Shown here one piece after another: positions 1-9,960 of a DNA stretch of 64,000 nt. The notes under the pieces were generated by a model. The model saw only the letters and a list, made by a program, of their open reading frames with translations. It made no database searches and was not told where the DNA came from. Location: assembly GCA_013396755.1 (NCBI GenBank), contig VWZF01005522.1:1-64000 (forward strand). The letters are read 5' to 3'. This stretch comes from Sclerurus mexicanus (taxonomy: Eukaryota; Chordata; Aves; Passeriformes; Furnariidae). The translations under genes were made by a program, and so were the position numbers. How positions within the stretch are numbered: the first letter of the stretch is position 1; every line of letters starts with the position of its first letter.

Positions 1-198
1 TCAAGCAAGACCTGCCTTTCATAAATGCATGCTATCTAGGCCTGATGCCCTGGTTGTCCTGTACATGCCATGTGATGGCATTCAGGTTGACCTTTCCTAG
101 TTACTGAGGTTAGGCTGACAGGCCTGTAGCTCCCCAAATTATCCTTCTGGCCCTTCTTGTAGATTGCTAATTTCCAGTCAACTGGAGATACCCAATCA
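1..198 (-). mobile_element. CR1 LINE fragment, reverse-transcriptase region, antisense
   Basis: Read on the minus strand, this stretch matches the reverse-transcriptase part of CR1 ORF2, the non-LTR retrotransposon that dominates bird genomes. One minus-strand frame between about 185 and 100 reads YKKGQKDNLGSYRPVSLTSV, the characteristic fingers segment of CR1/LINE reverse transcriptases (family form: YKKG..., NYRPVSLTSV). The alignment runs off the left edge, so the element may continue outside the window. It is broken: about a dozen bases are missing just before the YKKG segment, further frameshifts follow, and none of the CR1 3' end is present here. It cannot encode a working protein. The right limit, near 198, is where similarity to CR1 fades. 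Confidence 0.88.
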
Positions 199-1511
199 AA
201 AGTAGATCAAAACATCTTTGTACATTTGCATTAATTTAAGTGATGATGATGGTGATGGTGGTGTATTTGGAGAAAAAAGGATACTTGGGACATTCAAGTA
301 CTGTTTGAGAAGAAAGGACATAGAGACAATGCAAGCTTTTCATAAAGATGTTGCAGGTACTCACACTTACTACATTTTATTACAACTGTTTACATCCAAA
401 AATTATATACAAGTTCTCAGTTTCTTTTTAAATCATTTTAACCTAGTTTTCATATTCATGGCAACTTGAAATCATAAAAGAACTGGGGTATAATTTAAAA
501 TATTGTAAGAAATATTTGTAGAGTGTTGGCTTTTGAAACTTTGTGGTTAGGTTCCTTTCATTAACTCCAGATATGAAAAACTTTTCAACATTACAGTTTC
601 AGAGAATTATGAGATACTTCTTGAGCATTCAGAGAGGATAAATTTAATTTCACAGAATTTGCTAAGCTGAACATTTCTTTGTTTGTACACCTGACAGAAA
701 TAAATATGCACCTTCCAGATGGCTCTTCCAGGTTTGGATCTGCTGGAATTTGTTCTTCTGAAAGATACAGTCTGGAGGAGAAACTGAAATTTCTCTTACA
801 AATACATAAGTGTTGTGTTAATACTTCAAAGAAAGATAATGAATCAAACAAGACCAATGCAAACATAGAAGTGAAACTAGTCTAAAAATACTTGTCTTCA
901 CAATATTTTCATTTATGTATTCCTAAAAATAGATGAAAAGCAAGCACATACCACTGGCTATATTAAATATCCACGAAAATTCATAGTAGCTAGTGTTAAA
1001 GCTAGAAGAGACGCCTGTCTACTGACTAGTTTACTTTTCTCTCTGTTCTGATACTTTTTGTGAGTGATGATTACTACTTGCTGAAGCACTGGAAAATTAT
1101 ATCCCAGAAAGGGCTGAGACCCAGATTATCTAAGGCACTAAGTACCTAATTCACACTGAGCTCTGACAGACCTAAATGCTACTAAGAATTCAGGCCTGAG
1201 AAATTTTTCAGCATCTCTGAAAAATTTCCTTGTGGGGCACATAGTTTCTTAATGGAACTGCTGAAGCAAAAAAAAAGAAAAGTTAGATGGAAATCGTCAG
1301 GTTGAATGAAACGTCTCTTTATTTTAGCATATAGAACCAAAACAGAAGGAAACACAAAATATATGTGAATGAACAAGCTCAGCTTCTGTAAACTGTACTG
1401 TATCAAGCCTATTGATTGAACAAATTAGATGAGCCATTTTCCCAGGATTTTATATTCATTCATACTGAATATATGCTTCAGCAGCAGCCAATCAATTCTT
1501 TTTTAGGGGCT
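199..1511. other. AT-rich low-copy DNA, no gene seen
   Basis: No recognisable coding exon, repeat or RNA gene was seen. The short open frames here (about 60-90 codons) occur on both strands, overlap each other and resemble no protein I know. A (GATGATGGT)-like run of GAT/GGT triplets lies at about 242-262. Nothing else is supportable. Confidence 0.6.
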
Positions 1512-2095
1512 TGTGGTGGGTTGCCCTTGACTGGTTGCCAGGTATGCACTCCCACCCAATTTTTACTGCATCTCTTCAGCAGTACAGCAGGACAAAATAA
1601 GATGAAAATCTCATGAATCAAGGTAAAGGCAATTTAATGAGAGGGGAAAAAATGTAAAGGCTACAGGTGGAAGTTTAGCAAAAAACCAGGAAATTATTCA
1701 CTGCCTCCCACCAGCAGATGATGTCCAGCCACCTTCCTTGGGCAGAAGGGCCTCAGTTCACACAGAGGTTGGTTCAGAAGATGAACACCTTAACAAATAT
1801 CCCCTGCCTTCTTTCCCTGAGGTTTTAATGTTGCTCATGATGTCATATGGTATGGGACATCCCTTTGGTCATTTTGGGTCAGCTGTCCCAGTTGTGTGAC
1901 CTCCCAACAGCTTGCCCTCTCCCATCCTACAGTCTTTTGGGGCTGGCAGGTTGGAGAGACAGCTATTTGATCACTGTCCAGCAATAGCCCGAAACACTGG
2001 TGTGTTTTCAATACTGTCCTAGCTACAAATACAAAGTAGAACACAATATGGGCTTCTATGGAAAAGTTAATTCCATCCAAGCTAGATCCAATACA
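1512..2095 (-). mobile_element. Solo LTR of an avian endogenous retrovirus (family 1), antisense
   Basis: On the minus strand the element starts TGTATTGG and ends CCCACCACA, so it has the TG...CA termini of a retroviral LTR. Its order matches a common bird ERV LTR: a TAGxxTGGATGGAATTAA-like start, a middle block containing CATATGACATCATGAGC, and an ATTAAA polyadenylation-type signal (complement of 1633-1638). No gag, pol or env remnant lies on either side, so it is a solo LTR, the usual product of LTR-LTR recombination. The flanking bases (GGGCT before, GGGTC after) are only loosely similar and do not give a clean target-site duplication. The family differs from the four other LTRs in the window. 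Whether it is ERVK or ERVL cannot be settled by eye. Confidence 0.85.
1633..1638 (-). promoter_or_regulatory. ATTAAA poly(A) signal inside solo LTR
   Basis: The plus strand reads TTTAAT, giving ATTAAA on the LTR sense strand, about 120 bases before the LTR 3' end. That is where the R/U5 poly(A) signal of this LTR family is expected. It is a relic assigned by position, not a demonstrated signal. Confidence 0.4.
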
Positions 2096-4970
2096 GGGTC
2101 AAATTTTGGGATTTTTGGAAGGCCATTTCTGCCTGTTGGAACACCATCTGAGTCTGTTGTATTCCATATTTACATGGCAAAAAGTAAAGCACAGCTCAGC
2201 TCTTCCTGGAAGTGATATAGAAGCTGTATCAAATAGTTGCTGCAAGTACAGCTTGCAGTCAAGGCTGTGTTTTTAATTGTTTATTCTGCTTATATTAAAT
2301 AGTGACTGAAGGAATAGTGTATCAGAACTGGCATGACATCAAGGTAGCTGTCCAGGAGAAGAATATAACTGTATCCCTGAACTGATTCTATCTGTTTTAC
2401 CTGAAAAATGCAAAAACATGACTTTCCAAAGAACAGAGAAATCTACCACCCAAAGACTGTTCCAGATCAGATCCTGCTTCATGTGCCCACTTGCCTAGGG
2501 AAAGGAATGGTAGCTGAGGTAGAAGTTTGCGTTGTCAAACCTAAACATTCAGAAAAAGGTATTGATAATGTTATAAAAATACTGTTTGTTCTCTGAAGAG
2601 AAACATTCTGCTGGGGAGATAATTTGTATTTCTATAGACAGATTCCATCCATTAAAACTTTTCATGCAGAGTTTTACACACTGTTTTTCTTTTTGGAGCT
2701 AACTTTATACAAACAAGAAAAGGTTCCGGGATATTTAAAGTAGAATGTGAAAACATTTCAATTTTAAGCCTGATCATACTGCAGGAGAAGTTGTATAAAC
2801 ATGTATTAATTTTGAGTAAATCTAAGTTAATTATCCACACAGAAATCTAATACATCAGAATGAATGAATCTTCTTTCTGGGGCCTGTCATCCCTGATGTC
2901 AGTATTTTTTTGGTCAATTTCTTTCGAAACATGTGAACTGTTTCCGAGTTCTTTGTTTTCCCACACTCTGGATTTCTTTGGTTATACCACATAATGAATT
3001 TCAAGAACTACAGAAAGACCCAAGACTATAATTCTGAGCACATCTTGATGAAAAAAGCTGATTAAGACCACTACAGAGAAAAAGTGCACTGGCTGTTTTC
3101 CCAATTTTGCCTTCAAAGATTTTTCCTCATGTGCTTCAGTCCTTCCTTCCACACACTTGCAAGCTGACACTTACCAAGAGAGAATGCAGTGAAAACCTCA
3201 TTGAGAGGGATTCTTACTTAACTAACCAGAAACAATTTTCTTAAGATTTCTATGAAAACCCTCTTTTGAAAATCCTCATACCTCTGAGTTCAATATTACT
3301 ATATGCAAGTATGCTGTTACTACATGAGGATTCTTACCAGAATCAACAGATGGATAATCTGGAAGGACCAAACACCTCTCAGTAACAAAAATAAACCCAT
3401 AAAAAAGGCAGCAAAATTATTCAGGAAGATATTTTGTAAATGTCTATTATCATTCAGCATTTTCTTCGTGGTATACCATAAGCCCCAAAGAATCCATTTC
3501 TGCAAGATAGATAATGCTCAAGGAAAAGAACTCCATCTCTGTAATGTCTACTACTTCAGGTAACAATTGTGAGTGTACTGAATTAGTACAATTAACAGAG
3601 AGCACTCAGCAATCTGAGGCAGCCTCACTAACCTACTATTTTACCTTAACATGAATTTTGCATTCAAAATAATGCAGGGAGTTTGAGTCAAGCAATTTGT
3701 TCTCTTTTGTTGAGTTTCCTACTCCAGCCTACCCTGAAGATGGTGATCATGTTTTAAAGCTGCCTTTCAATAAATTGCTCTTTTTTTTTCCTCTCCAGCA
3801 GTGCTTGCCCACCCCAATTCCTGTTTTAAGTTACCATTTCACAGACTTATGAAAATGAAAAAATCCTCCTTCTCTGCCCACCTGCTTCTACCAGGACCTG
3901 CAAATGCCTCCCACATTCCTTATTTCATGCTATAATTAGAGCAAATATTTTAAATACAAATACTCTCTACTTCTCCTGCAGTCTTTGTTACTCTCCTGTC
4001 ACTCTCCTGTCATCCTCCTCAACTGCTTAGGAAGACTTTGAGTCCTATTGTTTTCTGCTTTTTTTAACCAAGGCTTTGATTTAGTCAGCACAAGAATTTC
4101 CAGTCTTAAATGTCTTTGTTATACATTCTTGTGAGTCTGCAGGGCCTATACTGTCCTCAAAGCTGCCAGCAGATCCTTTAGGTCATTCTGTGCTTCACCT
4201 TCTCACTCTGTATTCACACCTTTGTGAGCCCTTCAAAGCTGATATCCTCATAATAATTATGCCTTTTGAAGCAGACATTAGACACTGAGATTCATTTCAA
4301 TTTTACTTAAACATCCCTCCTTTATTACTGTATCCCCCAGAAAGATCCCCATGCTGGAGCTGGGCCATGGAAGGTACATCGTGTTTTTGTTGCTTTTAGA
4401 TCATTCAACGTTCCTCTGAATAAGGCAGAGGCCATCAGTGAGGATTGTTCCCTGCATAGCCCTTCTCTGCAGACAGACCCGTGTCAGCATTATTAGTCAA
4501 GGGTAAGACCTACAGCCTCTCACAAGCATGTTTTTTGTCCTAGTGCATCTGAACCCAATATTTCACCACAGGGACAGACTAAAGATAGCAGCAGCCTCTC
4601 TGAAGTCAACCTGAAGTAGGCTGAAATGCAGCACTCAGAGCTACCAGAAATGAGCAGAGAGATGAGTTCATATTTCTCCTGTCAGTCATCTGTTTGCTTG
4701 AAAACAAATAGCAAACCAACAGCAACATACCGTGTATCCACTAAGATGCTTGCTATGTCTTCCCACCCCCATCATGATGACTTTTCTGCAGACCTACTCA
4801 AGTCCCACAAATCTGCCAGACTGTGAGCTAGCAATAAGATATTTTAGGACAGCTGGAACTGTTATTGTTTGTAGCGGTTTAGGCAATAAAGGCTGCTTTT
4901 CATTTCCATCATGCCTATTACTCTTGCAATCTTTTGTTTAATGTTTCTGAGACTTTGACACACTTGAATT
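2096..4970. other. AT-rich low-copy DNA, no gene seen
   Basis: About 2.9 kb between the first LTR and the next CR1. It contains short homopyrimidine runs (for example 3781-3795) and scattered open frames under 90 codons on both strands, none with a recognisable domain. I see no structural RNA and no repeat I can name. Confidence 0.6.
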
Positions 4971-5431
4971 AGAATCATAGAATAACCTGAATTCGAAGGA
5001 TCACTTGAGTCCAGCTCCTGGCCCTGCACAGGACACCCCAAAAATCACACCATGGGCCTGAGAACGTTGTCCAAATGCTTCTTGAACTCTGTCATGCTTG
5101 ATGCTGTGATTACTTCTCTGGGGAGCCTGTTTCAGTGCCCAACTACCCTCTGGGTGAAGAACCTTTTCCGAATATCTAACCTAAGTGTCCCCTGATACAG
5201 TTTCATGACATTCCCTTTAGGTCCTATTGCTGGTCACCAGATAGAAGGGATCAGTACCTGTTTCTCTTCAGTCTCCTCTTCTCTGGGCTGAACAGACCGA
5301 CTGACCCCAGCTGCTCCTCATAGGAGTTCCCCTCTAGAACCTTATCATCTTCATAGCCCTCCTTTGGACAGTCTCTAATAGCTTTATATGCTTCTTATAT
5401 TGTGGTGCCCAAAACAGCACACAACACTTTT
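4971..5431 (-). mobile_element. CR1 LINE, 5'-truncated 3' end, antisense
   Basis: The left edge carries AATCATAGAATAACC, the complement of the CR1 3' tail (ATTCTATGATT). It is followed by the complement of the CR1 terminal region, including CAGCTCCTGGCCCTGCACA and CCCTCTGGGTGAAGAACC. The element was therefore inserted with its 3' end on the left and is truncated at its 5' end near 5431, as is normal for CR1. The minus-strand frame at 5337-5411 still reads IKLLETVQRRAMKMIRF, part of the CR1 ORF2 C-terminal region, and then stops. Further frames are broken. It belongs to a subfamily similar to the copy at 37616-37892. Confidence 0.92.
5334..5411 (-). pseudogene. CR1 ORF2 C-terminal remnant
   Basis: A minus-strand frame ends in WAPQYKKH followed by IKLLETVQRRAMKMIRF and a stop. 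This matches the stretch of CR1 ORF2 just downstream of the reverse transcriptase. In intact CR1 the protein continues for about 100 more residues; here it stops early. The same frame stays open to 5579, but upstream of about 5431 it reads through flanking non-CR1 DNA, so the apparent 81-codon frame is a chance chimera and not a gene. Confidence 0.7.
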
Positions 5432-6562
5432 TAAAGGGAACTAGATCATGAAGGAGAAAAATGCTGAGGCAGGAGTGAAAAACTGCATTGGGTTTACTAG
5501 AAGGACACCCTACAGATCCAAACTTAAAACCACAGTCATGTACCCGGTTTAGAACATCTTCCATTGAGGCATGTCCCAAGACTGTCTTTATTTAGGACAG
5601 TGGGGACAAGTATTTTTCTTCTGCCTTTTCTTCAGTGATGGGCATGTCAGGGAATGGTCCTGAAGACCTGAGAAGTACAACTGAAAAACATTCTTACTCC
5701 CACCAGCAGCTCTGCCCTTGATACTTCTGTCTGTCTTTGTTTCCAGGTATAAGAGAAAAAACTGGCCTGGAAAAAGAAGTCAGTATGGGAATCTACCCTA
5801 ATTCTTTAATCATCTGTAAAAACAGCAGTTCTTGTGAGGCATGTCTGTTAATGAATTCACTAAGATCATATTTAGACTGCCTACTTGGAAATACCCTGTT
5901 TTTTTCAGTTGATGAAAAGCAAATAGGTCCTACCTGGAAGATGGATAGCACATTCCTGTCCTGCATTCCAACCCATAGCCCTTCAGGTTTGTTCCCCTGT
6001 GCAGTAAGGAGGATAAATATGTTCACAATATTATCCCTAGACTTCTACCCACACCCTGGCTAGCTTGTTTAAAGCTACCTCTGCTGTCTCACTGATATCC
6101 TCCAGCAGCAGCATCTATTACTGGAAGAAGCATCTACTCATCATATTCATAAATACAGGAGACAAGCAGAAACTTCTGTGTCTATGAAGAATGAGAAATA
6201 TTTATTACCATGAGTGAAGACCAAGAAATGCAGATGATAGAAAAGCAAAACAGCAATTTTTAGTTTGCTGCTAGGGAGACTCATCCTGATCTGCACAGAA
6301 GGGCAGAGGCCAATGACTGTTCTCTGTCTGATTAAGAATGTGCCTGCTTGGCTTGAATTTGATGAAGCATTTCAGGAGGTTGGTAAGTGTGCCACAGCAT
6401 GTGCCTTTATTTATATTTATAAGGACTACATTCCATTTTGAGAATTGCATGATAACCAATGCTAACAGATAAATAGATAAAAAAGCCTACCATCTGTGTG
6501 TAGCAAAGGTATTCAGAGATACCTGACCCATAGTAAATCAGATAGATTTTCACTGGATGTGC

Positions 6563-6598
6563 TGCAGCAGACAGATACAGAATGAGAAAATATGAACT
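6563..6598 (+). repeat. 36-base direct duplication, copy 1
   Basis: This stretch begins TGCAGCAGACAGATAC and ends GAAAATATGAACT. It recurs at 7985-8020 in the same orientation with two mismatches in 36 bases. The two copies are 1.42 kb apart and the flanking sequence is not shared. It matches no repeat family I know. Confidence 0.75.
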
Positions 6599-7984
6599 GG
6601 ATTTCCTGATGCCTTCTATGCTGCTTTCAGTCATAAGTTCATGCAGAAAACACTTTTTCTAAAGACCTGTCCTGCTAGTGGGGTGTCCTTCACACAAGAA
6701 AATCTCAAGGAGACTGCTCAGAAACACAATATTGTGATTCTATTTGTGTAGCAGTGTACTGGGCAAAAGTCCTTATCAGGGCATTTGACTAGGAATAGTG
6801 ATAAATCTTTAACTGAAGTGCCACAGATAACTACCTCAGTTTTTCTGTAAATCCCTGTTTATTTTACTCTTACTTTCTGGAATAAAACTGTATTGCAAGC
6901 TGCTAGCCAGCATACAACACTGTAATACAGGGAGTAGAAAATTCCAACAAAGTAATCATTAGGTGTTTTGAGGTTTACTGCGAAAGCCCTACCATACTTG
7001 GAAAGGAAGCTTGTTCAACACAGTCAGGTGTTAGATAAGGAAACAACAAATTCATTAACTTATTGCTGTGGAAAGCTGAAATGGTCAGGGATCAAAATTA
7101 GCTCTGTAACGCTTGGATTTCAAAGGAGTGTGACTGATCAGGTGTCTCAGTTATTCCTTGTGGTGGTACTTGTGGTTTTACCCCAAAACCTTGTGAATTA
7201 TAACAAAGAAAGAACAGAATATGGCACTTCAATCAAATTTTTATATTCAAAATATGGTTAGACTTTGACTGCTGATTGCATATGTCAGAACATCTATTTT
7301 AACAATATGCTATGTATAAAGGATTTTGTTCTTTACTCATACTTCTCTCCAGAATGCCATTTTCATACTTGGAAACATTAATATACATTAAAAAATTGCA
7401 TTTTGTGAACATAGGCATTATGACATCCTTCTTCCACAATTAGTCTAAGGCTGTGCAAATAATTTTTGCAGTAGTGTAAAATAGTCCAAAAGAGGTAAAT
7501 AACTGACTCTGCAGGGTAATCAAAGGTGTTCTGGACTAAAGGGATGTTTTCAGGGATCATAACTATTGCAATTAGAAGTCTTGACCTTTAATTCATCTCT
7601 ACCATTCTTACATGCCATTTTCAATTTTATAATTCAGCCTGAGTGACGATACAAAGACCCCCTCATTAGTTCTCATGGAGATTTAAATTATCCTTACACA
7701 TCAGGGTGCATATAAAATATGCTCCCGGGATCATAGAACCTTGGAGGCAAATAGCTGTACTTGTATCCAGTGATGCCTTCCTATTAGTTTTCCAAAAGAC
7801 AAAACATTAAAAAAAATAATGTTAGAGACAACTAAGCAGGAGGTATTAGCTTTTTTACTTAGCACATTTTCATGAGAGACTGTGAAAGGATTTTAAAAGC
7901 TTTGCTTTAAATGGACTTCCCAATATAGCTGTCTGATAGATCCAGGATTTTGACAGAGTCCCAGAATGCATCAACCCCTACTGA

Positions 7985-8020
7985 TGCAGCAGACAGATAC
8001 AAAAGGAGAAAATATGAACT
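7985..8020 (+). repeat. 36-base direct duplication, copy 2
   Basis: Second copy of the 6563-6598 sequence (34 of 36 bases identical). It ends eight bases before a perfect 10-base inverted repeat at 8029-8050, which copy 1 lacks. Which copy is ancestral cannot be told from the window. Confidence 0.75.
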
Positions 8021-8028
8021 CATGTTAA

Positions 8029-8050
8029 AATTAATATTTTAATATTAATT
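8029..8050. repeat. Perfect AT inverted repeat (hairpin)
   Basis: The arms AATTAATATT (8029-8038) and AATATTAATT (8041-8050) are exact reverse complements separated by TT. The sequence is all A/T, so it could extrude as a small cruciform or hairpin. No terminator role is implied in this genomic setting. Confidence 0.7.
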
Positions 8051-9379
8051 ATTATTGTCCATTTTTAATATTGCCCAACAATTTAGATCAACAGAAACAT
8101 AATACAAAAAGGCTGTATTTCCATAGATAGTACTTGCATTTACAAGAAATTGTTTTAAAAAGCAGATTTATGAATGGATCTAATGAAGATCATGCCTTTT
8201 TGTGGGACTCTGGAACCCAGCTTGTTCAGGCAGCTGTACTAATTGACTGAATTAGGACCTCAGTTGTAGCAGCCACATGCTGTCATGTCTGGTTAGCAAT
8301 GCTGCTCAGCAGCTGCTTGCTTCAGGCCCCTGCTCAAATGTTGGAAATACTCCTGGAGGTTTGAGCAAGCTTAAGTGATTAGGAGAAGGGTAGCAATAGT
8401 CTGGGACAGGAATTCATTATTAAGGGGCAAATATAAAATATAGAATGGCTATCAAAGAAATCTTCATGTAAGTCTGAGGAAATTAATGGTCTCATCTATG
8501 TCCAGTGAATTCAGCAAGAACAGATTCAAATTCATAAAAAAACAGCAGTAAAACTTCCTACTAATCTTTTGTGACTTATAAAAAAACCCAGTAAGAGTGA
8601 TCTCATAATTTTTGGAATATATGTGTTTGATCTCACTTTGTTTTCAAGTTATTCTGTTTCTTATGTAAACAATTGATAATTTGAGCATTTTGTGTTTATA
8701 TACATGTATAAGTATACATTATATATCTCATCCATTTTCTTTCCTTTGTTAAAATAAATCTCAAAATCTGCGCCTAAAGCTACTGAGCTGCTGTACAAAT
8801 GGAAGAAACTGCTTCCAGAAAACTCCTTTGTTTCCTTAGTCATCAGGGTTTCTTCCATTATCCTTTCTTCCAAAGTTTCCTATTACTTGATGTTTCAGAT
8901 AGTATTGTTGCCCTAAGTCATAATACAAAGGTTACATTTCCTATTTTGCATTTTACTTGAGAAATAAAATGCAAAATCTCCTTGTTTGATAGGTAGATGA
9001 GGCACCGTGTGTATTTTAGATTTTAATTAAATTGAAGTATCTCTGAGGCAGTTTACAATTCAGATGAAGTCTTCTGTAGAAATATAATAATATTTTAAGT
9101 TAGTTGGCTTGGCACATCTATTCCCAATACTCTGTACTATACAATAATCCATGGGTTAATCTGCCTTGCCAAGGAGGTGGGCATACCTGGTTATTTGGAT
9201 ATATCCTAGCCAGCAGACTGTGCACTGTGGATGAGTTTATAGACAGTGACAGCTATAGCCAGCACATGTACTGTTTCCATCCTAATCTTTCAAACAGTGG
9301 TGAGTATGGGTTGGTTTGTGATGAAATGGTTCATAATGTTGGTAGTGAAGGTCATCCTCTGCTAGAAAAACTTCACTGA

Positions 9380-9960
9380 ATTAAGCAGTACCCTCCACAA
9401 ATTGCTGGACTGTCGTCACTGACAGTACTCAGCTCTGGGTGACAACTCCTCAGTCTTCATGCAAGCTGCTTCCACAGGGTCACCATGTCCACTGGACCTA
9501 CAGGAGAAGGCACTGCTGTTGTGTGCATGCAAATCTCAGAACAACACTCTGCTGTGCAGAGAACTGTGACAGTGTGATGCTCTTTTGCACCAGGCACACA
9601 CTACAATCCCTGCAGAGGAAATCTCAGGTCCATACAGATGTTTAAAAAGAATTTTTTTTCCATGAGCACAACATTTCTTTTTGCAGCCTGGGCCGTGCAG
9701 GCAAACTGCTGAAATTCAATCCTGTATTGGAATTGATCTGCCTCTTGTTTTACCTTTCTAAACACTCTTCTTGCTGCCAAGGAAACCTGGTGCAAGAAGA
9801 GCAGTTCAAATAGCCTACACATGGCTCTTGTTGCTAAGGAAACGTCTGGTGATGCCTGTAGACCTCTGTGTAGAGCTCCTAAGTGCAGTTGTGCACTTGG
9901 AGGGCTGAGATCCACATAGGTGAAATGACTACAGAGAAATCAGAATTTCTATTTCCCGTT
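9380..9960. other. Moderately GC-rich unexplained segment
   Basis: This segment is richer in G+C than its surroundings and matches no repeat I can name. It includes a duplicated GGAAAC-containing motif (9769-9851), listed separately. A 104-codon minus-strand frame (9601-9915) and a 68-codon plus-strand frame (9439-9645) exist, but neither resembles a known protein and I see no convincing splice-bounded exon. It could be an old unrecognised repeat or a non-coding regulatory segment. Confidence 0.35.
9769..9851 (+). promoter_or_regulatory. Duplicated X-box-like motif pair (tentative)
   Basis: The 24 bases at 9769-9792 and the 26 bases at 9826-9851 are near copies, with two substitutions and one 2-base insertion. 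Their cores are GCTGCCAAGGAAAC (9773-9786) and GTTGCTAAGGAAAC (9830-9843), 57 bases apart start to start. The second core resembles the RFX-family X-box (GTTGCCATGG-AAC type) with a few differences. Function is inference from motif shape only. Confidence 0.3.

Larger units (their letters stand above)
5432..9379. other. AT-rich low-copy DNA, no gene seen
   Basis: About 4 kb without a named repeat. The longest open frame is 108 codons (5737-6063, plus strand), has no recognisable domain and is overlapped by an antisense frame, so I do not call it a gene. A 91-codon plus-strand frame at 9104-9379 is similarly unsupported. The segment contains one member pair of a short direct duplication and an AT inverted repeat, listed separately. 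Confidence 0.55.
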
